Below, one piece after another: positions 25,901 to 33,741 of a stretch of DNA of 38,399 nucleotides. The number at the start of each line of letters is the position of its first letter. Position 1 is the first letter of the stretch. Where the stretch lies: NCBI GenBank assembly GCA_036005845.1, contig DASYQD010000186.1, positions 1 to 38,399 of the forward strand. Reading direction: 5' to 3'. The notes below the pieces were generated by a model. It had not been told where the DNA came from. It saw only the letters and a program-made list of their open reading frames with translations, and ran no database searches. Source of the DNA: DASYQD01 sp036005845. GTDB lineage: Bacteria; Acidobacteriota; Thermoanaerobaculia; Multivoradales; JAIOJS01. The position numbers were made by a program, and so were the translations under genes.

Positions 25901-26875
25901 TCACGTCGGGGACGATCCGTCGCGCGCGCCTGCCTTTCCGGCTGGGGCGGTCGCGAGCACCACGAAGTCTTGATAGACGGCCTTTGCCAAGGACTCGTCG
26001 AAGGACTGCGCGGCTGCCTTGAAGCGGAAGAATGCGAAGAGAAAGAGCGAAGCGAGAATGGCGAGAACATATCCGCGCGCTCCGCCGATGCCGTACCACC
26101 GGCCGCCGAACCAGCCGAGAACTGCCAGTCCGGCGCCGACGACGACGAATGCCGCTTGGTTGGCGACCGCCCCTAGCCAACGCCGTATCCTGGCTGCTCC
26201 GGCAGATTCGGCGGCCGGGACTTGGCTGGGCGCGTCGCGTTCGTCAAACCAACGCGACAACCATGTCGCCCCGCGCTCGGCAATCCAGGTCACAGCCGCG
26301 GGAAGCATGGCCATGATCAGTGCCCAGCGGAGGCAGTAGTCGTCCTCCGCGGCCCCTACAGCACTGCATCCAGCGGCGAGGAGCCAACCCAGGTAATAGA
26401 GGAAGGACAACAGGAGCGCCGCGGCGAGTCCCCGCATCAGCGAATGCATGCCCTGATACTGCTCGACATAGGAGCCCGCCTTGGCCTGGATCAGCGAGGT
26501 GCGGCAAAGGAAAAAAGCATCCTTTCGATGACTCGGCTCGGCGACATCAACGCCGAAACGGCTCCGGATATGGACGGCGAGGAGATCTCGGACCGGCTTC
26601 GAGAGCGAGGCGTGTCGGCGGCCGCTACCGCCGCCGGCCACCATGTCATCGAGCAGCAACTCCGATAGATACCGCTCGCGCCCTTGGTTGCGGACCAGCG
26701 CCTGCAGCAGGTGGCCGGCGACATAGCCGCCAACCAACGCCACTGCGGCGATCTCGGCTTTCGCCCCGTCTGGGAAGCCTACGACCAGGACGGCGGGAAG
26801 CCAGAGGAGCGCCAGCCAGAACCCGCCGGGCAGCACATACCCGTAAATGTCATAGAAGTTGAAGCGCTCCATCAT
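25901..26875 (-). CDS. Uncharacterised six-helix membrane protein paired with DHH gene
   Basis: I do not recognise a named family. The 324-residue product starts MMERFNFYDIYGYVLPGGFW, directly entering the first helix; about six hydrophobic helices occur in pairs, with a hydrophilic segment of roughly 80 residues (LVRNQGRERYLSELLLDD onward) after the second. A YDIYGYVLPG-like N terminus is reminiscent of small membrane proteins in bacterial defence or signalling pairs, but this is only a resemblance. ATG 26875 (or the adjacent ATG 26872) follows a good ribosome site. It overlaps the end of the DHH phosphoesterase gene by 26 bp, implying a functional pair. GC is clearly lower than in the purine genes (62% in the line starting 26521 versus 70% in the line starting 28021). 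It separates purL from purF. Confidence 0.72.
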   Translation of the reverse strand: MMERFNFYDIYGYVLPGGFWLALLWLPAVLVVGFPDGAKAEIAAVALVGGYVAGHLLQALVRNQGRERYLSELLLDDMVAGGGSGRRHASLSKPVRDLLAVHIRSRFGVDVAEPSHRKDAFFLCRTSLIQAKAGSYVEQYQGMHSLMRGLAAALLLSFLYYLGWLLAAGCSAVGAAEDDYCLRWALIMAMLPAAVTWIAERGATWLSRWFDERDAPSQVPAAESAGAARIRRWLGAVANQAAFVVVGAGLAVLGWFGGRWYGIGGARGYVLAILASLFLFAFFRFKAAAQSFDESLAKAVYQDFVVLATAPAGKAGARDGSSPT

Positions 26876-27893
26876 GGGGCCGCTCCCTTCTTTGCGTTCG
26901 CCAGGCATCACGGAGCGCACCAAGGATTCTGGGCATCAGCTTCCCGGCGTCTTCGGGAGAAGCGGCGTTGACGCGCGTGGACCCGACTCGCTGATGCCCG
27001 CCGCCGCCAAACCTGGCCATGATTTGGCCGAGCGGCACCGACTCGAAGCTCAACCAGGGGTTCCGCATCGCGGTGATCTTGCCGCTCTTGCCGTCGTAGA
27101 CCACTCCCAGAGAGTACGGGGCATCGGGAAAGTAGTAAAAGGGGGCGTACCGGTTGACGAGGGCACCGGCGCCGTCGACCACGAAAACGACGATGCCGTC
27201 GCTTTCGAGATGCGCGCCGGCAACGAAGCGCTGCAGGCCGAGGTCCCGGAGCCCTTGGTACTGTCGGTACTTGGCGCTGACCTCGGCCGAGCCGGCGATC
27301 TCGGCAAGACTGTCGACCAGGAACGCCCGGACCAGACGCTTCGAGTACTCATCCGTTTCGCCGACGGCCAGCGAGGCGTTGATGCGCAGAGCCGGAGCCG
27401 CGGAGAACAGCGCCTCTGCGGCGGATTCGTATCGTGCCGAGTCGATCCGGTCGGCGGCGAATACCTTCTCGGCCATCGCCTCGATGCGGAAGCCGAAGGC
27501 ATCGAAGAGGTGACGCCAGAGGAAAAGCGAGCACGACGTCGCCACGGGCTCGTAGGCTCGACGCGAGCTTCGGCGGCTGGCAAAGTCGCGCTCGAAGGCT
27601 GGGCTCAGGAACGTCGTCGGGTGGTGATCGAACCAGATCTCGGCGTCAGGATGATAGAGAAAATCGACTACGGACGCGGGTGCGGCAAGCTCTAGCTGAG
27701 CCCACGTCGGATTGAGGTGGTAGTTGGCGGTGTGCAGCTCGACGCTGTCCGCGCCCTCGTGATGCCGTAGGAAGTCGTGCAACAGCGCGGCACTGGTGAT
27801 GCCGTCGAAACACGGCGCATGGAAGTAGAGGTGGTGTCGGCCCGGCACCATCGGCAGTCTCTCATGCGGGCCGCAGCGGACGGAAGCGGTCAT
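26850..27893 (-). CDS. DHH/DHHA1 family phosphoesterase
   Basis: The 347-residue protein has the first metal-binding motif as YFHAPCFDGITSAAL (a His-x4-Asp-Gly variant common in one DHH subgroup), then VVDFLYHPDAEIWFDHHPTT with the family DHH triad, and ends with MARFGGGGHQRVGST, the glycine-rich DHHA1 substrate-binding loop. DHH-DHHA1 enzymes are Mn-dependent and cleave short oligonucleotides, cyclic dinucleotides such as c-di-AMP, or related phosphoesters; which one cannot be told here. No membrane segment or PAS/GGDEF domain is seen. ATG 27893 has no clear ribosome site; ATG 27851 has GAGAGA upstream and is a real alternative. It lies 59 bp after purL and overlaps the downstream membrane-protein gene, and its GC is below that of the pur genes, suggesting an acquired two-gene cassette. 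Confidence 0.85.
   Translation of the reverse strand: MTASVRCGPHERLPMVPGRHHLYFHAPCFDGITSAALLHDFLRHHEGADSVELHTANYHLNPTWAQLELAAPASVVDFLYHPDAEIWFDHHPTTFLSPAFERDFASRRSSRRAYEPVATSCSLFLWRHLFDAFGFRIEAMAEKVFAADRIDSARYESAAEALFSAAPALRINASLAVGETDEYSKRLVRAFLVDSLAEIAGSAEVSAKYRQYQGLRDLGLQRFVAGAHLESDGIVVFVVDGAGALVNRYAPFYYFPDAPYSLGVVYDGKSGKITAMRNPWLSFESVPLGQIMARFGGGGHQRVGSTRVNAASPEDAGKLMPRILGALRDAWRTQRRERPHDGALQLL
26883..26889 (-). promoter_or_regulatory. Ribosome binding site of the six-helix membrane protein
   Basis: AAGGGAG on the minus strand lies seven nucleotides before ATG 26875, inside the end of the DHH gene. It fixes the start well inside the longer frame that begins at 26923. Confidence 0.5.
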
Positions 27894-27952
27894 GATTCTG
27901 TCAACGGGTGAACGCCGGAGCGATATTTCGCCTCCGCGCGGCTTCGCCGGCG

Positions 27953-30154
27953 CTACAACCCGAGCGCGCGCGGCAGCGCCGTCGCCCAGACTTGGCGGAG
28001 TTCTTCGACGTCAGCCGCCAGCTTGCCGCCGGAGAGTTTGACCTGCAGCTTGCCGCCACCGACCTTGCCGGCATCGCGCGCCGACACGCCGAAGTCCTCG
28101 GCGGTCTGGAGCACCGCCTTGACGTGCTTCGACGGCACGGCGATCACCGCGCGCGCCTGGGTCTCGGAGAAGAGCTGCGCCGGGTCGAGCGACACTTCGA
28201 GCTCGGCACCCAGCCCGCGCCCGAAGCATGCTTCTGCGAGCGTCACCGCGAGGCCGCCTTCCGACACGTCGTGCGCTGTGTGCAGCCACTGCTCGAAGAC
28301 GAGCAGGCGCAGCAGCTCGGCGAGCTTCGTCTCGGCATCGAGGTCGACGGCCGGCGGCCGTCCCTGCTCGACGCCGTGCAGCAGTCGCAGGTACGCCGAG
28401 CCGCCGTGCTCGCGGCGGTCGTCGCCGAGCAGGATGACGCGGTCGCCGGCGGTGGTGAACCACGACGCCGGGAGCTGGCGGATGTCGGGGATGATGCCCA
28501 CCATGGCGATCGCCGGCGTCGGGTGGATCGACTGCCCCGCCGTCTCGTTGTAGAGCGAGACGTTGCCCGAGATCACCGGCACCTCGAGCGCGCGGCAGGC
28601 CTTCGCGATGCCGCGGATCGATTCGCGGAACTGCCACGAGATCTCGGGGTTCTCGGGGTTGCCGAAGTTGAGACAGTCGGTGAGCCCCACCGGCTCGGCG
28701 CCGACGCAGGCGAGGTTGCGCACCGCCTCGGCCACCGCCTGCATGGCGCCCATGCAGGGGTCGAGCGCGCAGTAGACGGGGTTGACGTCGCAGGTGAGCG
28801 CGATGCCGAGCGGCGTGCCCTTGAGCTGCAGCACGGCGGCGTCGCCGCCGGGGCCGAGGACGGTGTTGGTGCGCACCGTCGAGTCGTACTGGCGGGTGAT
28901 CCACTCTTTGCTGCCGAGGTCGGGGGTGTCGAGCAGCCGGCGCAGAGTGCCCGCGAGGTCGTCGGGCGGCGGCACCGCGGGCGGCCGCTGGCGCACGATG
29001 AGGTCGCGCGGCTCGCGCACCGGCCGGCGGTAGACGGGCGCTTCGTCGGTGATCGAGGCGATCGGCAGGTCGGCCACCACCTCGCCGTGGAAGCGCACCT
29101 CGGCCCTGCCGGTGGAGCTCACGCGACCGATGTCCGCCACTTCCAGGTCCCAGCGGTGGAAGATGCGGACCAGCTCGTCCTCCATGCCGCGGCGGGCGAC
29201 GAAGAGCATGCGCTCCTGACTTTCGGAGAGCATGATCTCGAACGGTCCGAGCCCCTTCTCGCGCAGCGGCACGCGGTCGAGGTCGAGCTCCATGCCGGTG
29301 CCGCCGCGCGCCGCCATCTCGAACGACGAGCTGGTGAGGCCCGCCGCGCCCATGTCCTGCACGGCGACGACGGCGCCCGACTTGAGCGCCTGCAAGGTGG
29401 CCTCGAGCAACACCTTCTCGGCGAAGGGATCGCCCACCTGCACCGTGGGCAGCTTGTGGGCGCTCTCCTCCGAGAACGCTTCCGAGGCCATGGTCGCGCC
29501 GTGGATGCCGTCGCGGCCGGTGCGGCTGCCGACGTAGAGGATGGGGTTGCCCGGGCCCGCCGCGCGCGCCTTGTGGATGGCGTCGCGCCGCGCCACGCCG
29601 AGCGCGAAGGCGTTGACCAGGATGTTGCCGTCGTAGCAGGGGTGGAAGCGGGTCTCGCCGCCGACGTTGGGGATGCCGACGCAGTTGCCGTAGTCGCCGA
29701 CGCCGCGTACGACGCCGTCGACGAGCTGCCTCATCCGTGGTGCGTCGAGCGAGCCGAACGACAGCGAATCCATCACCGCGATCGGCCGCGCGCCCATGGT
29801 GAAGACGTCGCGCAGGATGCCGCCGACACCGGTGGCGGCGCCCTGGTAGGGCGCGATGTAGCTCGGGTGGTTGTGGCTCTCCATCTTGAAGACCGCCACC
29901 CAGCCCAGGCCGATGTCGACGACGCCGGCGTTCTCGCCCGGGCCCTGCAGCACGTACGGCCCGTCGGTCGGCAGCTCCTTGAGGTAGACCTTCGACGACT
30001 TGTACGAGCAGTGCTCGGACCAGAGCGCGGCGGCGATGCCGAGCTCGGTGTAGCTCGGCGTGCGGCCGAGCACCTCGACGAGCTGTTCGTACTCCTCCGC
30101 CGTCAGCCCCTGCTGCTTGGCGAGGGCGACGTCGACTTGCGGCTGATCGAGCAC
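27953..30154 (-). CDS. purL: Phosphoribosylformylglycinamidine synthase subunit PurL (small type)
   Basis: This is the 733-residue synthetase subunit of the PurSQL type, which converts FGAR to FGAM with ATP and ammonia delivered by PurQ. It has LWSEHCSYKSSK near the N terminus, KMESHNHPSYIAPYQG, GGETRFHPCYDGN, VQDMGAAGLTSSSFEM and VISGNVSLYNET, in the order of the family. The frame runs far upstream inside purQ; I choose GTG 30154, 5 bp after the purQ stop, with TTG 30163 (TTGA overlap with the purQ stop) as a plausible alternative that would match the overlap style seen at purM and purN. It is followed by the DHH phosphoesterase gene after 59 bp. Confidence 0.95.
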   Translation of the reverse strand: MLDQPQVDVALAKQQGLTAEEYEQLVEVLGRTPSYTELGIAAALWSEHCSYKSSKVYLKELPTDGPYVLQGPGENAGVVDIGLGWVAVFKMESHNHPSYIAPYQGAATGVGGILRDVFTMGARPIAVMDSLSFGSLDAPRMRQLVDGVVRGVGDYGNCVGIPNVGGETRFHPCYDGNILVNAFALGVARRDAIHKARAAGPGNPILYVGSRTGRDGIHGATMASEAFSEESAHKLPTVQVGDPFAEKVLLEATLQALKSGAVVAVQDMGAAGLTSSSFEMAARGGTGMELDLDRVPLREKGLGPFEIMLSESQERMLFVARRGMEDELVRIFHRWDLEVADIGRVSSTGRAEVRFHGEVVADLPIASITDEAPVYRRPVREPRDLIVRQRPPAVPPPDDLAGTLRRLLDTPDLGSKEWITRQYDSTVRTNTVLGPGGDAAVLQLKGTPLGIALTCDVNPVYCALDPCMGAMQAVAEAVRNLACVGAEPVGLTDCLNFGNPENPEISWQFRESIRGIAKACRALEVPVISGNVSLYNETAGQSIHPTPAIAMVGIIPDIRQLPASWFTTAGDRVILLGDDRREHGGSAYLRLLHGVEQGRPPAVDLDAETKLAELLRLLVFEQWLHTAHDVSEGGLAVTLAEACFGRGLGAELEVSLDPAQLFSETQARAVIAVPSKHVKAVLQTAEDFGVSARDAGKVGGGKLQVKLSGGKLAADVEELRQVWATALPRALGL

Positions 30155-30159
30155 CGCGG

Positions 30160-30891
30160 TCAACGCGCCGATCCCGCGCGGCGGCGGCCGGAGGTGACGG
30201 CGGACTCGGCCACCGAGCGCCACAGCTCGGCGCCGTCCTCGTTGCCGGCGAGCGCCTCGGCGCAGCGCTCGGGGTGCGGCATCAGCGCCATGACGTTGCC
30301 GGCGCGGTTGGCGATGCCGGCGATCGAGCGCTGCGAGCCGTTCGGGTTCCACTCGTCGTTGGCAGCGTCGACCTTGCCGTCCGGCGAGCTGTAGCGGAAA
30401 ACGACTTGGCCGTTCTTCTCCAGCGCATCGAGCTTGTCGGCGCGGTCGAAGTAGAGGCCGTCGCCATGGGCGATGGGCATGCGCAGCACCTGACCGCGGC
30501 GCAGGCGATGGGTGTACGGCAGGTCGTCGCGCTCGACGCGAAGGTAGACGTCGCGCGACAGGAAGCGCAAGCCCTCGTTGCGCATCAGCAGGCCGGGAAG
30601 GAGGCCCGCCTCGCAGAGGATCTGGAAGCCGTTGCAGACGCCGAGCACCAGGCCACCGGCGTCGGCGTGGCGCTTCACCGCCGCCATGATCGGCGACTGC
30701 GCCGCCATGGCGCCGGCGCGCAGGTAGTCGCCGTAAGAGAAGCCGCCCGGGAGGACCACGAGCTCGCTGTCCTGCAGGTGGGTGTCGTCGTGCCAGAGGA
30801 AGGTCGCGTCCTCGCCCAGCACGTGCTTCCAGACGTGGTAGACGTCGTGGTCGCAGTTGCTGCCGGGGAAGACGACGATCCCGCACCTCAT
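30160..30891 (-). CDS. purQ: Phosphoribosylformylglycinamidine synthase glutaminase subunit PurQ
   Basis: PurQ hydrolyses glutamine to feed ammonia to PurL. The 243-residue product starts MRCGIVVFPGSNCDHDVYH, contains the class I amidotransferase nucleophile loop GLVLGVCNGFQIL with catalytic Cys, and ends with the catalytic His in MALMPHPERCAEAL, followed by a Glu two residues on. Length matches the family, with a short basic C-terminal tail. ATG 30891 overlaps the purS stop by 4 bp (ATGA), and the gene ends about 6 bp before purL, so purS, purQ and purL are a tightly coupled unit, consistent with the PurSQL complex. Confidence 0.96.
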   Translation of the reverse strand: MRCGIVVFPGSNCDHDVYHVWKHVLGEDATFLWHDDTHLQDSELVVLPGGFSYGDYLRAGAMAAQSPIMAAVKRHADAGGLVLGVCNGFQILCEAGLLPGLLMRNEGLRFLSRDVYLRVERDDLPYTHRLRRGQVLRMPIAHGDGLYFDRADKLDALEKNGQVVFRYSSPDGKVDAANDEWNPNGSQRSIAGIANRAGNVMALMPHPERCAEALAGNEDGAELWRSVAESAVTSGRRRAGSAR

Positions 30892-31904
30892 CGGCGCGAG
30901 CCCTGCGTCAGTTTCTTCTTGGCCGCCTTCTTCGCCGGCTTGCCCTTGGCCCCGGGCTTTGGCTTGGTCGCGGGCTTGGCCCTGGCTGCGGGCTTGGATG
31001 CGGCCTTCGACTTCGCGGCGGGCTTGGACTTCGCCGCAGACTTGGGCTTCGCGCCAGACTTGGCCTTCGCGCCAGACTTGAGCTTCGCGCCAGACTTGGC
31101 CTTCGGTACAGACTTGGGCTTCGCCGCGGCCTTGGGCTTCGCCGCGAGTTTGGACTTCGGCTTGCCGGCGGGCTTGGCTTTCGCGGCAGGCTTCGGCTTG
31201 GCCTTCGCCGCCGACTTGGCGGCGGCCTTGGGCTTCGGCGCCGGCTTCGCCTTGGCTGCCACCTTAGCTTTGGCCGCGGGCTTCGGCTTGGCGGATGGCT
31301 TCGCCTTGGCTACTGGCTTGGCCTTCACTGCCGGTTTCGGCTTGGCGGCAGCGGGCTTGGCTGCCACAGCCGACTTCGGCGGGACGGGAGCGGCGGCGGG
31401 ACCAGTGGCCGGACGCGGGCGGGCTGGTCTGGTAGCCGTCGGCTTCGCGGCCGTCGCCGGAATCGTGGGCTTGGCGCCAGGCGGCGGACCCATTCGGGAT
31501 CCCGGCCCCGGCGGCGCCAGCGGCGGCGCGGCGGCCGCGCGTGGGCCGGTCGGCTCGCCCACCGCCGTCGTCGCGCCGCTGACGTCGCGGCGGGCGGGCT
31601 CGCCCTCCGCGGGTTTGGGCGAGGGGGCGGAGGCGCTGGCCTTGCTCCTACCCTTGCCCGCGCCGTCGCCGGCCGCCTCGACCTCCCAGCTCTCGACGAT
31701 CGGGTTGGCCAGCAGCTGCTGGCACATCGCCTCGACCTGCCGGCGCCCGTCCTCGCCGGAAGCGGCCAGCTCGATCTCGAAGCTCTTCCCGGCGCGCACG
31801 TCGCGCACGGCCTGGAACCCCAGCCGTGTCAACGCTTGCTGGATGGCCCGCCCCTGGGGGTCGAGGACCTCGCGCCGGGGGTAGACCAGCACTCTTGCCT
31901 TCAC
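30888..31904 (-). CDS. purS: PurS with long Lys/Ala/Pro-rich histone H1-like tail
   Basis: Residues 1-84 are a normal PurS, the small dimeric bridge between PurL and PurQ: KARVLVYPRREVLDPQGRAI, GKSFEIEL and the end LLANPIVESWEVE. Ordinary PurS stops there (about 80-85 residues). Here the frame continues without interruption to 338 residues: a Pro/Ala/Gly-rich spacer (~85-175), then about 160 residues of repeated AKPK, AAK and SGAK units with almost no acidic residues. Such tails resemble histone H1 and the extensions of some bacterial HU or topoisomerase proteins that bind nucleic acids or polyphosphate. GTG 31904 follows GGAG at 8-nt spacing. It is first in the purine gene run, overlapping purQ by 4 bp. 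A sequencing or assembly artefact fusing two genes is possible but the frame is clean. Confidence 0.93.
   Translation of the reverse strand: MKARVLVYPRREVLDPQGRAIQQALTRLGFQAVRDVRAGKSFEIELAASGEDGRRQVEAMCQQLLANPIVESWEVEAAGDGAGKGRSKASASAPSPKPAEGEPARRDVSGATTAVGEPTGPRAAAAPPLAPPGPGSRMGPPPGAKPTIPATAAKPTATRPARPRPATGPAAAPVPPKSAVAAKPAAAKPKPAVKAKPVAKAKPSAKPKPAAKAKVAAKAKPAPKPKAAAKSAAKAKPKPAAKAKPAGKPKSKLAAKPKAAAKPKSVPKAKSGAKLKSGAKAKSGAKPKSAAKSKPAAKSKAASKPAARAKPATKPKPGAKGKPAKKAAKKKLTQGSRR
31029..31154. repeat. 18-bp tandem repeat encoding the PurS tail
   Basis: Seven consecutive 18-bp units, each starting CTTCG on the plus strand (for example CTTCGCGCCAGACTTGGC at 31047-31064 and again at 31083-31100), run from 31029 to 31154. 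On the coding strand each unit specifies a hexapeptide such as AKSGAK or PKSAAK. More degenerate copies continue on both sides (about 30930-31370). The period is a multiple of three, so copy-number change keeps the frame. Confidence 0.8.
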
Positions 31905-32086
31905 GGGTTGGGCTCCGGATCCATGAAAGATCTGTGAAGCGCCTGAGCTGACGGGGGTTGGCCCGCGCGGCGCCGATGATTTGCGCGAAGACTAGCAAAA
32001 ACCAGGCGTCATGAGGAGCGCGGGCGCTCCCCAAGCCATGTGGACCTCCGCGGCCCAGCCCGCGCAGCTGGGGGTCAGCCGGCCCC
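31905..32086. other. Intergenic region upstream of the purine run
   Basis: This 182-bp gap is the largest in the window and should hold the promoter of the purS-purQ-purL run. I see no convincing -35/-10 pair, no purine riboswitch-like structure and no open frame worth calling. The only structured element is the short hairpin at 32054-32072. Confidence 0.4.
32054..32072 (-). terminator. Short hairpin after MBL hydrolase, possible weak terminator
   Basis: CCCAGC and GCTGGG flank a 7-nt loop, about 15 bp past the stop of the MBL hydrolase gene on the minus strand. There is no T-run after it, so it is at best a Rho-independent-like remnant or an RNA-stabilising hairpin. Confidence 0.2.
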
Positions 32087-32935
32087 TTAACCGACAGTGA
32101 GCCAAGGGGTTGGCTCGAATTGCCCGGAGATCGTCATCGCCGCCTGCGTGCGCAGCCGGGTGAGCTCCTCCCCCACCACCGCCGCCGCCAGCGCCGGCAG
32201 GTTGTTGACCTGCGACAGGTGGTAGAGCACCACGTGCTGAAGGCCCTCGTGCGCCAGCTCGGCCAACCCGTCGGCGGCGTCGGCGTTGGAGAGGTGGCCG
32301 TGCCGCCCCGCCACCCGCTGCTTGAGGGGCCAGGGGTAGGGCCCGTTGCGCAGCATCTCGAGGTCGTGGTTGGCCTCGAGCACCAGCGCGTGCACCCCGC
32401 CGAGCCGCGACCAGGCGAGCCGGCTCCGGCAGCCGAGGTCGGAGACGAGCCCCACCCGTCCGCCGCCGCCGGGGTCTTCGACGACCACGCCGACCGGCTC
32501 GCGGGCATCGTGCGGCACGCTGAACAGCTCGACGACGAACCCGCCCGCCTCGAAGGGCACGCCGGAGCGGCAGCAGCGCACGAGCGCCGCCACCTCCGGC
32601 CGCAGGCTCATGCCGCCCACCGTGCCGGCCGTCGCGTAGATCGGCACCCGCCGCTTGCGGCAGAAGCGCTCGACGCCGCGCACGTGGTCGAGGTGCTCGT
32701 GGGTGAGCACGACGCCGTGGAGGTCTTCCGGCTCCAGCCCGACCTTGGCGAGCCGGCGCTTGATCTCGCGCGCCGAGAAGCCGGCGTCGACGAGGAGCCG
32801 CCGACCACCCGCCTCGATCACCACCGCGTTACCCTCGCTGCCCGAGCCGAGCACCACGAGCCGCATCGGGCGGCGGGGCACCACCGGTTCCCGAACAGGG
32901 CCGTCGAGCTCGGGGAAGAGGGAGGCCTGCCTCAC
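32087..32935 (-). CDS. MBL-fold hydrolase, YycJ/WalJ-like
   Basis: The 282-residue protein has the metallo-beta-lactamase metal motif as VVLTHEHLDHVRGVERF and, later, VLEANHDLEMLRNGPYPWPL followed by GRHGHLSNADAADGLAEL. The last two are diagnostic of the YycJ/WalJ group, some of which act as 5'-3' exonucleases in mismatch repair. The conserved LVVLGSGSEGNAVVIEAGG opens the fold. The GTG at 32935 would give a 23-residue basic/hydrophobic leader before MRLVVLG; ATG 32866 is an alternative start that fits the family length better. Neither has a good ribosome site. It lies 30 bp downstream of the second MBL gene and is probably cotranscribed with it. Confidence 0.85.
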   Translation of the reverse strand: MRQASLFPELDGPVREPVVPRRPMRLVVLGSGSEGNAVVIEAGGRRLLVDAGFSAREIKRRLAKVGLEPEDLHGVVLTHEHLDHVRGVERFCRKRRVPIYATAGTVGGMSLRPEVAALVRCCRSGVPFEAGGFVVELFSVPHDAREPVGVVVEDPGGGGRVGLVSDLGCRSRLAWSRLGGVHALVLEANHDLEMLRNGPYPWPLKQRVAGRHGHLSNADAADGLAELAHEGLQHVVLYHLSQVNNLPALAAAVVGEELTRLRTQAAMTISGQFEPTPWLTVG

Positions 32936-32965
32936 GCGCGGCTCAATCTATCCCGGCGGCGGTGG

Positions 32966-33727
32966 CTAGAATTCGTACGTCTTCCCCTGCTCGAGGAACG
33001 CCAAGTCCGGGTTGCGCATCGCCTTCACCTCGGCGCAGATGCGGGAGATGCACGGCGGCTTCAGGTGGTGGAGCAGGATCGGCACCTTGCGCTCGAGCTT
33101 CTCGAGCTCGCGCTCGAGCGTACGCGGCGTCAGGTGGAGCGAGACGTCGGCGATCTCCTGCAGCCCGTTGTCGAAGGAGACGTCGATGCACAAGGCCTTG
33201 AGGTCCGGGGTCTGGTTGGCGATCTCCCAGAAGCGCGTCGTCGGCCCGGTGTCGCTCGACCACAGCACCGCGCTCCGCCCCTGGCGCAGCAGGAAGCCGT
33301 GCGTCGGCACCAGGTGGTCGACCGGGATCGGCGTGAAGCTCACGCCGTCGAGCTCGAGCGGCACCTCGTCGGCCAGCTCCTCGAAGAGCACCGCCGGCAG
33401 CAGGTGGTTGGGCAGCCGCGTGAAGTCGGGCCAGGTGGCGTTGTTGAACAGGTACTTGCGGATGGCGTAGATGGTGGCCGGCGAGCTGTGGATGCGGATG
33501 GCGCCGTTGCTCTTGCCGTAGACGTTCTCGATGAAGAACGGGAGCGAGTTGGTGTGGTCCATGTGCGAGTGCGACAGCACGATGGAATGCACCTTCACCT
33601 GCTCCTCGACGGGCAGCGCCTGCGACAGCGAGCCGGCGTCGAGCGCCACGTGCTCGTTGATCAACAGGCAGGTCATGCGGCAGTCGAGACTCTCGCCGCC
33701 GAAGCCGCCGAGCACCTGTATCTTCAT
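32966..33727 (-). CDS. MBL-fold hydrolase resembling class II cyclic-nucleotide phosphodiesterase
   Basis: The 253-residue protein begins MKIQVLGGFGGESLDCRMTC and has the metal motif VLSHSHMDHTNSLPFFIENV, where the Asn-Ser-Leu-Pro after the HxHxDH box and the downstream VDHLVPTHGFLL, SSDTGPT and LLHHLKPP match the class II cAMP phosphodiesterase (PDE1-like) branch of the metallo-beta-lactamase fold. It may therefore hydrolyse a cyclic nucleotide, although substrate cannot be assigned. No signal peptide is visible, so it is likely cytoplasmic. It starts 14 bp after the stop of the GAF/HD-GYP gene, which is another second-messenger enzyme. The ribosome site is weak, suggesting coupling. Confidence 0.85.
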   Translation of the reverse strand: MKIQVLGGFGGESLDCRMTCLLINEHVALDAGSLSQALPVEEQVKVHSIVLSHSHMDHTNSLPFFIENVYGKSNGAIRIHSSPATIYAIRKYLFNNATWPDFTRLPNHLLPAVLFEELADEVPLELDGVSFTPIPVDHLVPTHGFLLRQGRSAVLWSSDTGPTTRFWEIANQTPDLKALCIDVSFDNGLQEIADVSLHLTPRTLERELEKLERKVPILLHHLKPPCISRICAEVKAMRNPDLAFLEQGKTYEF

Positions 33728-33741
33728 GTGACTAGAGGATC

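Noticed and set aside
27899..27904. TTGACA (minus strand) as a -35 box for the DHH/membrane pair
   Set aside because: No -10 element lies at the right distance before a usable start, so an internal promoter is not supported.
30900..31400. CRISPR-like array
   Set aside because: The repeats are contiguous 18-bp units without spacers and lie inside the purS reading frame; they encode the lysine tail.
31905..32086. Purine riboswitch upstream of purS
   Set aside because: No three-way junction or conserved core sequence could be recognised in this gap.
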